A stretch of 64,000 nt of DNA, taken from NCBI GenBank assembly GCA_009746045.1, contig RPFO01000103.1, positions 1,566,042-1,630,041 on the forward strand. The letters run 5' to 3'. The translations under genes and the position numbers were made by a program. The notes under the pieces are model-generated. The model was not told the origin of the DNA, ran no database searches, and worked only from the letters and a program-made list of their open reading frames with translations. Below, piece by piece: positions 1-12,128 of the stretch; positions within the stretch are counted from its first letter, which is position 1; each line of letters starts with the position of its first letter. Source of the DNA: Mesostigma viride. Lineage: Eukaryota; Streptophyta; Mesostigmatophyceae; Mesostigmatales; Mesostigmataceae.

Positions 1-878
1 CTCCTCGTTCTGTTTTACACCGTGTAGTTATCAAGGACGGTGCAGTTCCTACGCACTCTCCGATGTATAGAATGGGCCCTACCGAATTAAAGGAACTAAA
101 ACAGATTTTAGTGTCACTATTAGAAGCAGGATTGATAGAGCCTAGTAACTCCCCCTACTCAGCTGGTGTCCTGTTAGTTCCTAAGCCAAATGGCAAGTTT
201 CGCCTAGTTACTGATTATAGGAAGTTAAATGATATTACTGTGAAGTCTAAATACCCTCTACCTCGTATTGATGATATATTTAATAAGGTTACAGGTTCCA
301 CCTGTTTCACAGTACTGGATTGTGCGGATGGTTTTTGGCAGCTGCGTATAGCGCCTGAGGATTGCCATAAAACCGCCTTTGCTACCCCTTTTTCACTCTC
401 CTGCCTCTTTTCAAATGTTATGAATGAAGTGCTTAGACCTGTTATGGGTAATTCTCACCTTCCTCAAGTGTCATCTGATTTAAAGGATCCTTCCTTCTCC
501 TCTGTTTCCTTATCTGAGCACGATCGTTCTTGTGCTCAAGCTTACTTAGATGATATCCTTATTTACTCCCCTGATTTTGAAACGCACCTACGTGATTTAA
601 AGAAAGTCTTAGAAATAATGGCTGAAAATTCTTTGTGGGCTCGCCGTGCTAAAGTTCGTTCTGGTAGGAGTGTACCATTTTTAGGACACGTCTTGTCAGA
701 TGCCGGGGTTGCTACCGACCCGGATAAAACTAAGTCAATTCAGGAATGGCCTACCCCTACCGACGTTAAAGGTGTACGTAGTTTCCTAGGGATTGCCTCT
801 TACTATAGGCGTTTTATCCCGCGTTTCGCAACTATAGCAGCCCCTATCAATCATTTATTAAAGAAAGATATCCCCTTT
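1..878 (+). pseudogene. Gypsy-1 pol fragment: reverse transcriptase
   Basis: Open frame from 63 reads a Ty3/gypsy RT: fingers segment with LVPKPNGKFRLVTDYRKLN, palm segment FTVLDCADGFWQLRIAP, and catalytic box YLDDILIYS near nt 545-570. The thumb/connection begins with FLGHVLSDAG and RSFLGIASYYRRFI. Compared with gypsy-2, about 45 bases are missing around nt 390, removing the conserved stretch after ATPF (residues FRVMPFGL-like in the family; gypsy-2 has FRVAAMGLCNSP). The frame happens to stay open, but a core RT motif is lost, so the enzyme should be inactive. The reading frame is then cut at 878 by an insertion. Open codons after 878 belong to that insertion. Confidence 0.9.
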
Positions 879-1456
879 CATGTCCCACGTAGCTCCCACA
901 AAAACCAGCATCTTCATTAAAACAATAAGTGGAAGCATACATGTGACACTAATTGACATGCCCGGAGGCACGCCGTTCAAGGCCCTTCATGAAGTACGTT
1001 GCCCTAGAGGCAACCAAGACACGGGTGGGTGGGTGGGGAGCAAAGAAAGAGGCCGACAAAACCAGCCAGAGCGGCTTTTAGTCGCAAAACCTCCCTTATC
1101 CCTAGCTAACTGACGTCATTAAACCCTTATGTTTAGTGGATGCTAGTAAGACGCTAACCGTACAAACCGGGGGTAGAATATCCCGAATCTGCACGGCTAG
1201 TATTAAATAATGCGTAGGTTGTTCTTTTCAGGGGCACTGCACCTCACGCCCCGTTCCGCCCGGGTATAATCAACCCAAGCGCGGAACGCACATTTTATTT
1301 AATTCATTTTTCAACCATGCACTATATTGCATCTACTAATCACAAAAGCTCTAGCCAAACAGCTACGAGTAAACACTACGACCTATAAGCCGCTCATCCA
1401 GCGGCCTCTTGTTCCCGCATTCACGTATAGAAGAAACTCCGTTCAAAGAACCCCGA
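879..1456. mobile_element. Unclassified non-autonomous insertion, short form (copy A)
   Basis: This 578-bp block interrupts gypsy-1 RT. The host reads ...cccctttgtttgg in gypsy-2; here the block begins catgtcccacg and ends gaaccccga. The dinucleotide TT flanks it on each side and also separates it from copy B, consistent with a 2-bp target duplication. Its first 126 bases and last 419 bases are repeated in copy B, while its middle is only 33 bases. It has no terminal inverted repeat, no CTRR end and no coding potential I can support. A long hairpin (gttccgc...gcggaac, nt ~1253-1290) lies in the shared right part. Confidence 0.7.
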
Positions 1457-1458
1457 TT

Positions 1459-2839
1459 CATGTCCCACGTAGCTCCCACAAAAACCAGCATCTTCATTAA
1501 AACAATAAGTGGAAGCATACATGTGACACTAATTGACATGCCCGGAGGCACGCCGTTCAAGGCCCTTCATGAAGTACGTTGCCCAATCACCCCCGCCCTG
1601 GCTTTCCCTTGAAGCCGCACTCCACCTTGCTCGTTGTCACAAGTGACCGCCCTGCCGCAAAACGGGAGCCCCCCCACATCGGGAGGCGTGTGCCCGGCGG
1701 CTGTGGATGCATGGCCAGGCCCAAAAAGGCCCAGCGCATTTGCACTGCGATTGCGCACGGCCAGCCTATCATGACCCCTCTCGGGGCCCCGAGTCGGTAC
1801 CGCTATGGCCGTCTCCCCATAGACCCGGGGTGCTTCGAGAAAAAACGTGGACCTAGCCCAGGCCCCGCCAGCCCGGATGCCCGAGGCCACAGCCCCAGGC
1901 ACCTGGCTGAACGAGAGTCCGTTCAGCCAAGACCGCATTCCCCCCCGAGGTTTCTATGCGTGGGGAAAAAATTTCTAGCTTAGGCGCTTTTCCCATCGCC
2001 GTCCCCAGCCCCAACCACCCCCCCTCGGCGGAAGGCAATTGCAAAGTTTGCTGGCCAGCAGCAATTTCCGAAGAAAAAGCCGCAGGCCGCGGACCGAGAC
2101 ACGGGTCGCCAGTGCCAGCCATCCGGCTCCAACCCGGGGTGCAAGCATCCCCAGGTACGGAGCACCAGCTCGCGCACTGGGCCGACCAAGCGACAGTTGA
2201 GCACCTGTCACGGCATCCGGCCCACCAAAGACCCCAAGCTGGGGAAAAGGTGCGGACCGGAGGTAATCATTTTCTTTTCTTTTAGTTAACCGAGCGAGGA
2301 ACTACGCCTGGCCGGTTAACAACTGGAAGTCTCACCACTGGCCAAGTGGCCAGTGCAACCAGTGCTTTTGGGATTTTGCTCCGCAGCACCCATAGCTGCG
2401 GCTGCCGCCGCAACGACAACGAGCAAAGAAAGAGGCCGACAAAACCAGCCAGAGCGGCTTTTAGTCGCAAAACCTCCCTTATCCCTAGCTAACTGACGTC
2501 ATTAAACCCTTATGTTTAGTGGATGCTAGTAAGACGCTAACCGTACAAACCGGGGGTAGAATATCCCGAATCTGCACGGCTAGTATTAAATAATGCGTAG
2601 GTTGTTCTTTTCAGGGGCACTGCACCTCACGCCCCGTTCCGCCCGGGTATAATCAACCCAAGCGCGGAACGCACATTTTATTTAATTCATTTTTCAACCA
2701 TGCACTATATTGCATCTACTAATCACAAAAGCTCTAGCCAAACAGCTACGAGTAAACACTACGACCTATAAGCCGCTCATCCAGCGGCCTCTTGTTCCCG
2801 CATTCACGTATAGAAGAAACTCCGTTCAAAGAACCCCGA
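1459..2839. mobile_element. Unclassified non-autonomous insertion, long form (copy B)
   Basis: Head-to-tail neighbour of copy A with the same termini. Nt 1459-1584 repeat 879-1004, and 2421-2839 repeat 1038-1456. The central ~836 bases (1585-2420) are GC-rich and unrelated to the 33-base centre of copy A. Long open frames there on both strands look like GC-driven shadows. A pyrimidine tract ending ttttcttttag is at ~2270-2284. After 2839 the sequence TT and then gypsy pol resume exactly. Same ends with different middles is typical of non-autonomous families, but the class is unknown to me. Confidence 0.68.
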
Positions 2840-2841
2840 TT

Positions 2842-3680
2842 GTTTGGAGTAGTGAGTGTCAGTCGGCTTTTCAGTGTTAAAAATCCCTACTCCTCTCTCC
2901 TCCCGTACTCATCCTACCTGATACTACTAAACCCTTTGTGGTAGCTACAGACGCTAGTAAGGTAGCTATAGGGGGCGTCCTTCTCCAGGATCAGGGTCAG
3001 GGCTTACAGCCAATTGAGTATATCTCTAGGACAATGCTCCCTGCGGAGCGTAACTATCCCGTACACCATGCAGCAGGAACTCTTAGCGGTGGTGTATTGT
3101 TGCCACGCGTGGCAGCACTTTCTTAAAGGTGCCCAATTTGATGTTTGCCTGAATGAACCCTGTGAGATAGATAGATCCTTATAGATTAGTTATCCAAACG
3201 GATCACCGTCCCCTTACCCATCTTCTCTCTCAACCCAACCTTACCCCTCGTCAAGCGCGCTGGATGGAGTTTTTAGCACAGTTTTCCCCTTTTAAACTTC
3301 AGTATGTTAAGGGTGTAGATAACATCGTACCAGACGCACTCTCCCGTCGCGCAGATTACTCCTTTTTCGAGGACTTGGACGTTCTCAATACTACTCTAGT
3401 TCCTACTACTATGGGTGTAACCCCTTATGGTGAACTACCTGATGATGAATCCTATGCCTATCTCTTTCATACAGCTGTTCGCATGCCTGATCTCCTTTCT
3501 CACGTAGGACTCTCTCTCCCGTGTGAGGCCCTTCCTGTGGTCTCGGTGGGGGGGGAGGGGAAAAATAAAATTTCTATACCGCTTAGCCATATAGCGACTA
3601 GGTCAGGAAAGTCTTATGATAACATAGTCCCTCTAGGACCTCCCCTTCTCTTTGGCAAGGCGGTAGGAGACCTCTTTAAA
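2842..3680 (+). pseudogene. Gypsy-1 pol fragment: RNase H and connection to integrase
   Basis: Continues gypsy pol exactly where 878 left off (WSSECQSAF). RNase H begins FVVATDASKVAIGGVLLQ and includes the ADALSRR-type end (VPDALSRRADYSF, near nt 3330-3360). Compared with gypsy-2 there are small frame-breaking changes: gtgttaaaa near 2875, an extra base in caccatgcagcag near 3066, and a duplicated gata near 3168. Tail codons 3264-3680 are open again. Its G run near 3547 has eight Gs where gypsy-2 has seven, and here the frame runs through toward integrase. The frame is then cut by copia-1. Confidence 0.9.
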
Positions 3681-4328
3681 AGTTAGCGAACAGCCAGAAC
3701 TGTGAGTTCCTGGTCTCTCGCGCCACACAACGGGATGAGCCAAAGTTGCAAAGGCAGCAACCTTTTAACCCGTGCACCAAGCCACGACCACGGTGAGCGG
3801 TTCCACGTCCAATGTGGGAGCCTCGGTTCGTGCTTGCCAAGATAGCTGGTCATCCCCCATGACCAAGCTATATCCTTTGCGTTGTTCCTCGTTCCCATCG
3901 GCGTGACGAAGCACGTGCAGGCATGCAAGCAAATCCCCAACGTCCACTGGCATCAGTGCAGAGCCAGGACGAACTGGATTTGCCTAGACTCTGCAACCTA
4001 GGAAGTACAGGACCTGTCACAAGCCTGCAAGGCCTAGTATCCTTGCAGACCTGTGCCAGTCCTGTATTCCACCAGCCACAGGCTGCTGCTCCTCTGGTCT
4101 ACGTGGACCACAGTCACGTGATAGTCAGGCTAAGCCTGTGCAGGCACGGCCTGCCACGTGTCCTGTCCACTATACCAGAGGACTGTACCCTAGTCGGCCA
4201 CGGACGGCTAGGACTTCGGGACCTCATATCTTTCTCGTCCCTTGTCTGTTTCAGGCGGTCAGCACGGCGTTGGAAAGGTCTTTCCAAACTGCATCCACTT
4301 AGCATATTGGTTGCCCAAAATGCTAACT
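3681..4328 (-). repeat. copia-1 3' LTR (element sense)
   Basis: 648 bp, bounded by AGTTAGC/GCTAACT, which are perfect inverted repeats rather than TG...CA. Direct copy of 11481-12128. It contains several CACGTG boxes (near 3912, 4115 and 4156). A minus-strand purine-rich tract (complement of 4329-4355, about ccaaaagaagaaaggg) lies immediately upstream in the element sense and is the expected polypurine tract. Confidence 0.93.
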
Positions 4329-5339
4329 CCAACCCTTTCTTCTTTTGGAGCTGGACCAGCTTGAAACAAGCCTAACCTTGCTTGTGCCCACTCAGCCACA
4401 GACCGCTTGGTCCCTTGAGGTTGATCAGACCTTTGAGGGCCCAGGTTCCTGCCTCCTTTGGGTAACAACATATCTGCCCTTGGACCAGGCTAGGTGTACT
4501 GGCCAGTGAATCAGAGGTCACCCCAGGTTATCCCCTGACCCCTTGGTCAGCTCCCAACCTTTCCTTGGGAACTTGGTGCTAGATTAAAGTCAAGGCACAT
4601 TACCTAGTCCAATGGCTGGGATTACAGGATGCCAAGAACGTACTATTGTGAGTTCCTGATCTTTCACAGTTATCACAGGCGCCCGTTCTTATGGCGCCCG
4701 CCTTGGCCAGCCTTTCCCTTTTATGCTCAAAGAGACTCAGGTAGCACCTGTACAAATACTGCCTCATTGGGGAGCCCATGTCTTCACTGGGTGTTAAGCC
4801 CAGGAATCACTCATGCCAGGCTGTGGCTCTGCTGGGGAATTGAACCCCACCCCAACCTCCAGGTTTATAGGTGACCTGGAACTTTACACAAGAGAAACAT
4901 TACAACCATGAGAACAACATGAGAATGACATGACATGATTATGTTTTATTCAAGCATTATATAACCCAGAATGTGGCCCCCTGGCAACCATGTTCCACAT
5001 GGTCACACAACCAGGTTCTTTATTAGCAACAGGTTGGAAACAAGCACTAGAAAACATATATACAGCAACCTGTAAGAACCAACATTCGGGTTGCCCTTGC
5101 ATGGCCTAACTGTTTGAGGCCAAAGGCGTCGACTTAAGTCCTGGCGACTCTTCTGAACCCCATGGGGAGGGCCAGGCATGATTCTCAGCTGGTAGGAGTG
5201 ACATTCCACACCAACTCCTGTCCAGGAGGGTGTACCTAACCCTGAAGGACCGGCTGTCAACCAGTAAGCACCAGTCACCACTTGGTACTTTGGTCAAGCA
5301 GCCCACTGGGGACACCCAAGCTGAAGCAAGGCCTGGTCT
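4329..5339 (-). other. copia-1 3' untranslated region and polypurine tract
   Basis: About 1 kb between the pol stop and the 3' LTR, without a supported gene. In the element sense it has AATAAA-type signals (complement of tttatt near 4943 and 5020) and ends in a purine tract next to the LTR. The same region is present in copia-2 (35115-36125). Confidence 0.7.
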
Positions 5340-8300
5340 CTATGGCCGCCCGTGTAAGGGGTCCATGAGCCCACGGAGCAGGGGGTACTGCCTCTCCGCC
5401 TTCTCCTCCAGCTTGGTGAGGGCATCTGCAGGGTTGTCCACACCAGGCACATGTTCAATGTGAGCTAGGTAGGACATCTCCTTGAGCAACAAGTAGTCAA
5501 GGTCCCTGCTCCTGGCCAGCTGCCTGTGCACAAATTGCACCATGCCCATGCTATCAGTCCTCACCAGTGTGTGCAGCTGCAACCTACAGGAAGCCACTTG
5601 ACATAGCTGGTAGAAGAGCTCCCTCAAGTAAAGAGCAGTATGCAGCCCTTCACAGATTGCCCTGCACTCAGCAATATCACTGCTGGGTGTAACCCTGTTC
5701 TGCAACCGACTGTACCAGGTAACAAGTGAGGTGTGATCTTGCTCCAGGGTAACTAATGCTGCTGCCCCCCCTGACCTCTGTGACCTTCCTATTATCCATA
5801 GAACTGTCCACATAGAGAACCATGTCAAGGGGCTTGTACAAATCCACAGGACCCAGTATGAGAGGGGGAGACATCATGACAGCCTGCACCACACTCTCAG
5901 CACCCACCTCAACCAGCTGGGAATCAGTAAGTCGACTCAGAACCAGCAAGTCAGGGGCACATATACTTGCAAGCCATGCCAGCATGCCCTGATGGTAGCA
6001 CACCTAGCCTGCGTGATGGGCTCCTGCAATGCATCACAATCTGCTGTGGGTAGTCCTTACCACCCTCCATCCTGATGAACCACGAGCCCTTGGCTTGGAA
6101 CAACGTAGCCTGCATGCCACAGAAGACCATAGGCTCATTCTCCACCATGTGCTGTATCTTACCCAGCTCAAACCGCTTCTGGATCTTAGCCAAGACAGCC
6201 TCAACCCAGTCTGGTGGACCTATGAGATGCAGGTCATCACCATGCAGTGAGGCAAAGACAGGAAGGCCATTGTGGGACCCTTGGAACAAACAGGGATCCA
6301 CTGGAGACACAGAAAACCCACAAGTACTCTTCAAGAACTTCTCTAGGCTCTTTCTCCAGATAATGGGACTGGACCTGAGACCTTCCAACCCTTTCAGAAT
6401 TCTCAGGTACCTGGCCTTTATCTCTGCTCTCCATACAGCAGGTACAGTCACAAAGAAAGGAGGGATATCTCTCCAAGTCTGCCTAGCCTGATCTTGGTCA
6501 CCCTTGAGAAAAGCCCTCTTGAAATCAATCAGCACAGAGCTATAGGGCACACCCTTAACCAGAAAAGACAGAAATATACACAGCAGAATCCTCCACGTGT
6601 CATGCAGCATCCCTGGAGTATAGAGCTCCTCATCTAACAACTGGCCAGTGCCATGATACTCGGTTACAACTGGTCTGACATGTGGCACCTGGACACCATC
6701 AACCTCCTTGAGCTTGAGGACAAACATCAATCTGAGCAGCTGGTGAACTTCTGGCAGCTCATCCACAGGTTCTGCACAGTTGGAAACTATCCACTCATGC
6801 CCAGAAGCAACAAAGCCAAGAGTCCATGCCTTAGCCATCTTGGGGCTCTGCATCATCTCGACTAGCTGGCGCCAGGGAATAGGACTGTGAGCAGCTATCT
6901 GGTACCTGTTTACCCCTAACTGCCTTGGATCAAAGGTGGTTGGGATTATCAACAAGTCCTCAGCTATGGGCTCCTGACTCTGAGGACCCTCAGCTGGCTG
7001 ACTCCTAACAGCCTTCACCGCCACTGCAAGACCCTGGGAATAGTGATATCTTTCAAGGGGGAGGCTGCCCCTGCCTTCTAGTGCCAACTCATCAGAGGTC
7101 AAAGTAACCCCTGGCATGCACAAGAAGTTCTGTCCCAGAATGGCAGGCCCCTTATAGCCCTCTACCACACAGAACGTGGTGGGCACCCCTAAGATAGGCA
7201 CACTCACTTCCCCAAGGATCTTCATGGACACCTTTCCTGAGAAATCAGACACAGCAAGGCAACTGGGATGGGACATCTGTAAGCCTACAGCATCCTCTTC
7301 CCTGATGACAGACACCTGTGAGTTGGTATCTACCTCCATTGTAGCTGCCCAGCACGACCCCCACCCCGTGAGCTTGGATACCTTGGGATCATGTTTGCTG
7401 CGCATGAGTGCTCGGATGACGTCCGCCATGAGAGGCCCCCGGGCCTTAGGTGGCTGCCCCGTCCCCTCTGGCCTTGTGACAGTTGCTTCAGCAGCCTCCT
7501 CCTGCTCGTCATCTTCCAGCAGGGACAGACCATCATCCACCACCAGAGGATTGTTAGCTGCTGCTGCCTGGCTCTGGCCTGGCTCCTCAACCCAGCTGGG
7601 AGGGCCTGGCCCGTCTGCAGGCCAGATTGCATGTGGCCTTCTTTCCTTGACATGAGCCCAGGACAACCTGTACACGTGCCTTGGATCCTTTTCCAAAGCC
7701 ACCAGGCAAGATCTGTTAGCTTCTTCCACACGAGTGACAACCCCATCCTGCCACTTCCCCCGCTTGCCTGGAATAGATGGTTCCTTCCACATCCTGACCT
7801 TCAGCCCCACCTGAGGCCTCAGCACATTCCAGTTCTTGTCCTTACGTCTCAGCTGGGCAAATAACCTATCTGCCTTCCTAAGACTGGCCTGCACCACGTT
7901 CTCAGGCAACAAGCTATACTGCAGGGCCAGGGGAGAGACAGCCACACCATCAAAGTAATAGTTAACCCTGTGGTTCAGCTGCTCTTCTATCCCCTTACAC
8001 CAGGCTGCCCTCTCTAAGGCAGATGCCACAAGTGGCACTGACTCTGCTGCTAGCACCACTGTCTTCACTTCACGTATGGATCTCTCTACAGCCCCTTGCT
8101 GCCCATGACTCTCCCTGGGGACTACTACCAGCTTACAAGGCAGCTGGTCCTGATGCTTGAGCAAACAGTCAAACTGCAAGTCTGCCTGCACACTCTTGCA
8201 CACCCCAAAGCCTGGGATCAGGGCCTTCATACCCAACAACAAGTGGTGCTCCTGCATACCAGGCAGAACGTCTATCAGCCTGTATCTACTGAACCTGTCC

Positions 8301-8519
8301 ACCCCACCAATATATACAAGCCCCTGATATGCTGGATATCCATCTGGATGTCGCCACGCTCCCTAGCAGGCTCCCTAGCATGGGACTGAGGTGGGTGAAC
8401 AGCATTCTCCTGGCAACCACAGTTCTCAGCAGCAGCCTGGCAGCCTCCCACAAAGGCTCCCTACCTAGCTTCCAAGCAAACATTGCTGCCTGCCCAGAAT
8501 GCCCAAACATGTGATGCAA
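5340..8519 (-). pseudogene. copia-1 pol: integrase, protease-like, RT and RNase H, frame-broken
   Basis: Minus-strand polyprotein matching the intact 1038-codon ORF of copia-2. Frame breaks are visible against copia-2 near 8300 (a G run one base shorter), near 6040 (one base lost in attgtagatgc), and near 5770 (altered G run). The main open piece 5951-8302 carries the integrase C-terminal half of the core, the DTN protease-like segment and RT with HGDD. 5340-5828 carries RNase H (WYSRLQNRVTPSSDIAECRA; NPADALTK). A separate upstream piece ending at 8286 contains HHMFGHSG, the start of the HHCC zinc-binding module. Not functional as written. Confidence 0.9.
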
Positions 8520-8902
8520 CTATGGCCAGCCTCAGCATAGCTCAGCACTCTGTCAGTACTGACCTGGCGAGACGTCTGAACCGTGTGTGGGGACACATGA
8601 TCCACTCCTGAGGTTCCAGGGCTTCCCTGCAGGCCATCCTGACGCCCCAAGTCAGGTCCTGCACCCTGGACCGCTCCAGGCCCTTCCAGCAAGGTCCCTT
8701 GGCCCTCCAGGCCAGCACCTGCTGGAGACCCACCACCTGCATGAGGCATAGGGAATTCAGCTGCAGCATTGTTATTGCAATCCAGTGGAAGAACAACATC
8801 TTTACACCCTTGGTGCTGCACAAGGGGCACACCCCCATCCTTATGTACATCCAGCACACCTTCCCCAAGGGGTGATTGACTATTTACAGGGGATGATGCT
8901 AG

Positions 8903-10274
8903 TCACTGCTGCCCAGACTGGCCCCCTGCCCCAGCAGGCTTGGCCTTCCTGTCAGGACACTCACGACGCCAGTGACCTTCCTTGCCACACACAAAGCATG
9001 CCCACCCTTCTTCCCAGACCCAGCCCCACCCTTGCCAGGCTTCCCTGGCCTCCCTGAGACTGTCCACCCTGCTTGCCCTGGTTGCCTTGAGCTTGGCCCT
9101 TGCCTTGCCCTTGGCCACCCTTACCCTGCTGACCACCAGCTTGCTGGCTCCCAACCCCTCCTTGGGAACCTGCACCCTTGCCACCCTGAGCCCCCTGCCT
9201 CTGGCGCCTGAAGCGCTTACGCTTGTTGGGCCTTGCCCCATCACGGGCTGGGTACCCGGGGACATCACCTTGGCCCTGCACAGCGGAGGTGGCATTGCTG
9301 CCATGGGACTGGATAGCTTTGCAGGCAGGATCTGGCTTCCTTATGCTGAGGATTACAAGCTCCAGAGCACGCAAGGAGCCATCAGTCTGGTTAAGAAACA
9401 TGCGGGCACCGTTCCTCCCATCCACACTCAAACCCATACGGTCCAGGAAATAGTCTGCCAAGGCCCTATCTGTGACCAGGAAGCCATACTTGGCCCCCTT
9501 GTCCCTGATACGGTTGAGCCTAGCCCATTCCTCTGCCACAGGGCCCACTATCTCAAAGGTGTCATACTGATGCTTGTAATAGTTGGTGAGGTTGAGAACC
9601 TTGTCAGAGAACTCCTCCCTCAACCCTTCCAGGAACTGTGCCCAGGTTAGCTTATCCTTGACAGCAGTCCTAGCCTTTCCCTGACACGCTCTGACGAGTC
9701 CCTGTTGCACGTGGACGAGTGAAACACTTGCACTAGGTTGACAGTGGGGTCCACGGAGCACACAACAAGCTCCATGTCCTCAAGCCACTTGTCCAAAGCT
9801 TCCTGTGCTAGTGGTGGGTTAAGAGGCTTTTGACCATTCATAACAGTGACAGCACTCATGTGAGGTCTCGACCCTGGCAGCGCCTTCACTGGCTCCACCA
9901 CAGCGGGTGTCACAACAACAGCACCACTTGGTCCAGCAGGCACAGGGGAGAGCACATCCACGTGAGGCCTCTTACCATTGCCGTCAGCGGAGGGTCCCTC
10001 TTACGCTTCTCCACGGCAGGTTGCCCATTGCCACCGTTATTGCATCGTTGCCCTGTTGCCCGCACCTTGCGCGCCTCCTCCACCGCGTCTTCATGCCGTC
10101 TCTTGCGCCTGGTCTCTTTCCCCCATCGCCGTCGCTGGCTGGGATCGCCTCCCCACCAGCTGCTCCTTGTCTTGCCGAGGCTCCTGGCTTGCTCCAGCCG
10201 GTGCCTCCATCTCGCCCTTGTCGCCGTCTCCCGGTTTGCCACGAGGCATTATATACAGTGGGATGGCAAAACAA
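8903..10274 (-). pseudogene. copia-1 gag with CCHC zinc knuckle, frame-broken
   Basis: Starts MPRGKPGDGDKG at 10274 on the minus strand with a charged, disordered N-terminal part. The capsid-like part reads LTWAQFLEGLREEFSDKVLN in the frame 9761-8961. The knuckle CFVCGKEGHWRRECP lies in a third frame (9304-8903). A G/Q-rich repeat region precedes the knuckle. The frame steps between the capsid N-terminus and core (near 9690) and before the knuckle (near 9020) are identical in copia-2. The N-terminal part also has private indels near 10020-10150. Confidence 0.85.
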
Positions 10275-10756
10275 AACAGGCGACAGACAAGGAAAACTGG
10301 CTCAAGCGCTGGTGCTGCCTGAAGAAGCCGCTGGCGTTCCTCAGCTATGGCCTCCTCCTCACGCTCCTGCGCTGTGCGTGCCACCGGTGTCCCCACGCGC
10401 GGAACTGAGCGGACCTCCTCCGCGTTGTAAGGACCTAATACCCGGCTCACCGGCCTCCCGGCTGGTGTCTGCTCACCGGCAGCCTAGGCGCACTACCACG
10501 GCGATACCACTGCAGGTTCCTGACCCACCGACTGCCACCACCCCGCCTGTCGTTCCGTGACCCCCGACCAATCTCAGCGAAGTCGTGTTCCGGCTCAAAC
10601 GGGATATGCAACTCCGCCCTACGCCGAGCTGAGTAGCCTCGTTTGTGCCGTCCCCTTCGTCAATCTGCTGTGACGAACGAGCTATGATGCCCGTGGGGCG
10701 ATCCACGAACTCGCTGTGAAAATCCTCGTCGGTGACGTCCCGACCGGTGATGACTG

Positions 10757-11446
10757 TCACCGTTGGCCCACACGCCCCCGGCCTGCTTTGCAACCTCGGT
10801 GTATCCAAGGTCGACCAAATGCCGGCTGGTCGTGTGTGATCACCCAGTGATCGGCGTGACCACGCGCCTCTTGGGTCAAGATATTGACCAGGTGCTCACA
10901 CGTCTGAGCCACCACTTCAGCCGAATCCCACGGACTGTCGGCTTCACGCGTCTGCGCGTCCCGTATAATATGTGACGCGTCGGTCCCCTCCCCCAGCGAG
11001 CTTGTCGCCACCCAGTGGTTATACAATCTGGTACCACCTAAACAAATGGCCACCAGCTGGCCCAGCGTTTCACGCGCTAAGTCCAGCGCCTGAATGGTGA
11101 CGTGCCCGCCCTGGTACGCGACCTCCAAACTGTAGATCAACGAAGCTATTTCGTCGCGAATAGCGACGAGCCGCTCCGTGCAGACCCGACCCGTCTCCCC
11201 TGGCGACGTCGTCGCCCTTATCCTCATCACCACTGGGTCGTTTGCCGACGGCCCTGCTGCGTTTCCAAACACAGCAACCCAACCTCCTTCCGCAAGACCC
11301 CTCGCAACGTAGGCGGCCTGCACAAACGTAGAAGCGTTGGATGGGTGGGAATAGGGGAAAAACGCGTTCTCGCGCGCTGGCGCCTCGGGAGCTGCTTCGT
11401 GCCCTGGGGATGACTCAGGTGTCTCGACCCGAGCCTCGGCCGACAT
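10757..11446 (-). CDS. copia-1 ORF1, unknown protein upstream of gag
   Basis: Minus-strand frame starting MSAEARVETPESSP only ~35 bases after the 5' LTR, 229 codons. I do not recognise it. The N-terminus is Pro/Glu/Ala-rich; the rest looks globular with helical character (LDLARETLGQLVAICLGG; AEVVAQTCEHLVNILTQEA). No zinc finger, protease or enzyme motif is visible. Its frame overlaps a second frame (10808-10473) that continues plausible protein (VITGRDVTDEDFHSEFVD), so the original ORF was probably longer and is frame-broken in both copies. Position suggests a structural gag-like protein; that is inference. Confidence 0.55.
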   Translation of the reverse strand: MSAEARVETPESSPGHEAAPEAPARENAFFPYSHPSNASTFVQAAYVARGLAEGGWVAVFGNAAGPSANDPVVMRIRATTSPGETGRVCTERLVAIRDEIASLIYSLEVAYQGGHVTIQALDLARETLGQLVAICLGGTRLYNHWVATSSLGEGTDASHIIRDAQTREADSPWDSAEVVAQTCEHLVNILTQEARGHADHWVITHDQPAFGRPWIHRGCKAGRGRVGQR

Positions 11447-11480
11447 GAAAAACCTTGCACAACAGAAATGCAATAGTACG

Positions 11481-12128
11481 AGTTAGCGAACAGCCAGAAC
11501 TGTGAGTTCCTGGTCTCTCGCGCCACACAACGGGATGAGCCAAAGTTGCAAAGGCAGCAACCTTTTAACCCGTGCACCAAGCCACGACCACGGTGAGCGG
11601 TTCCACGTCCAATGTGGGAGCCTCGGTTCGTGCTTGCCAAGATAGCTGGTCATCCCCCATGACCAAGCTATATCCTTTGCGTTGTTCCTCGTTCCCATCG
11701 GCGTGACGAAGCACGTGCAGGCATGCAAGCAAATCCCCAACGTCCACTGGCATCAGTGCAGAGCCAGGACGAACTGGATTTGCCTAGACTCTGCAACCTA
11801 GGAAGTACAGGACCTGTCACAAGCCTGCAAGGCCTAGTATCCTTGCAGACCTGTGCCAGTCCTGTATTCCACCAGCCACAGGCTGCTGCTCCTCTGGCCT
11901 ACGTGGACCACAGTCACGTGATAGTCAGGCTAAGCCTGTGCAGGCACGGCCTGCCACGTGTCCTGTCCACTATACCAGAGGACTGTACCCTAGTCGGCCA
12001 CGGACGGCTAGGACTTCGGGACCTCATATCTTTCTCGTCCCTTGTCTGTTTCAGGCGGTCAGCACGGCGTTGGAAAGGTCTTTTCAAACTGCATCCACTT
12101 AGCATATTGGTTGCCCAAAATGCTAACT
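11481..12128 (-). repeat. copia-1 5' LTR (element sense)
   Basis: 648-bp direct repeat of 3681-4328. In element sense it carries a TTAAAAG box about 85 bases before its 3' end as a possible core promoter. The sequence just inside (complement of 11460-11480) does not start with the TGG expected of a standard tRNA primer site, so priming may use an internal tRNA region, as in some copia elements. Confidence 0.92.

Larger units (their letters stand above)
3681..12128 (-). mobile_element. Copia-like LTR retrotransposon copia-1 (complete length, decayed)
   Basis: An 8448-bp element on the minus strand inserted in gypsy-1 pol. It has two 648-bp LTRs (3681-4328 and 11481-12128) that begin AGTTAGC and end GCTAACT. 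The 5-bp target duplication ttaaa is at 3676-3680 and 12129-12133; gypsy-2 shows the empty site. Reading on the minus strand from 12128: LTR, ORF1, gag with CCHC knuckle, pol (integrase, protease-like, RT, RNase H), ~1 kb untranslated region, purine tract, LTR. A second copy, copia-2 (28316-36772), lies in the opposite orientation and is nearly identical. Pol here has at least three extra one-base frame breaks relative to copia-2. Confidence 0.93.

Noticed and set aside
879..2839. Helitron or LTR retrotransposon identity for the tandem insertion
   Set aside because: No TC...CTRR ends, no insertion between A and T, no paired LTR structure and no primer site.
11723..12128. Open reading frame running from copia LTR into gypsy integrase
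   Set aside because: The LTR part is open by chance; the gypsy frame enters from before the insertion site, as gypsy-2 shows.
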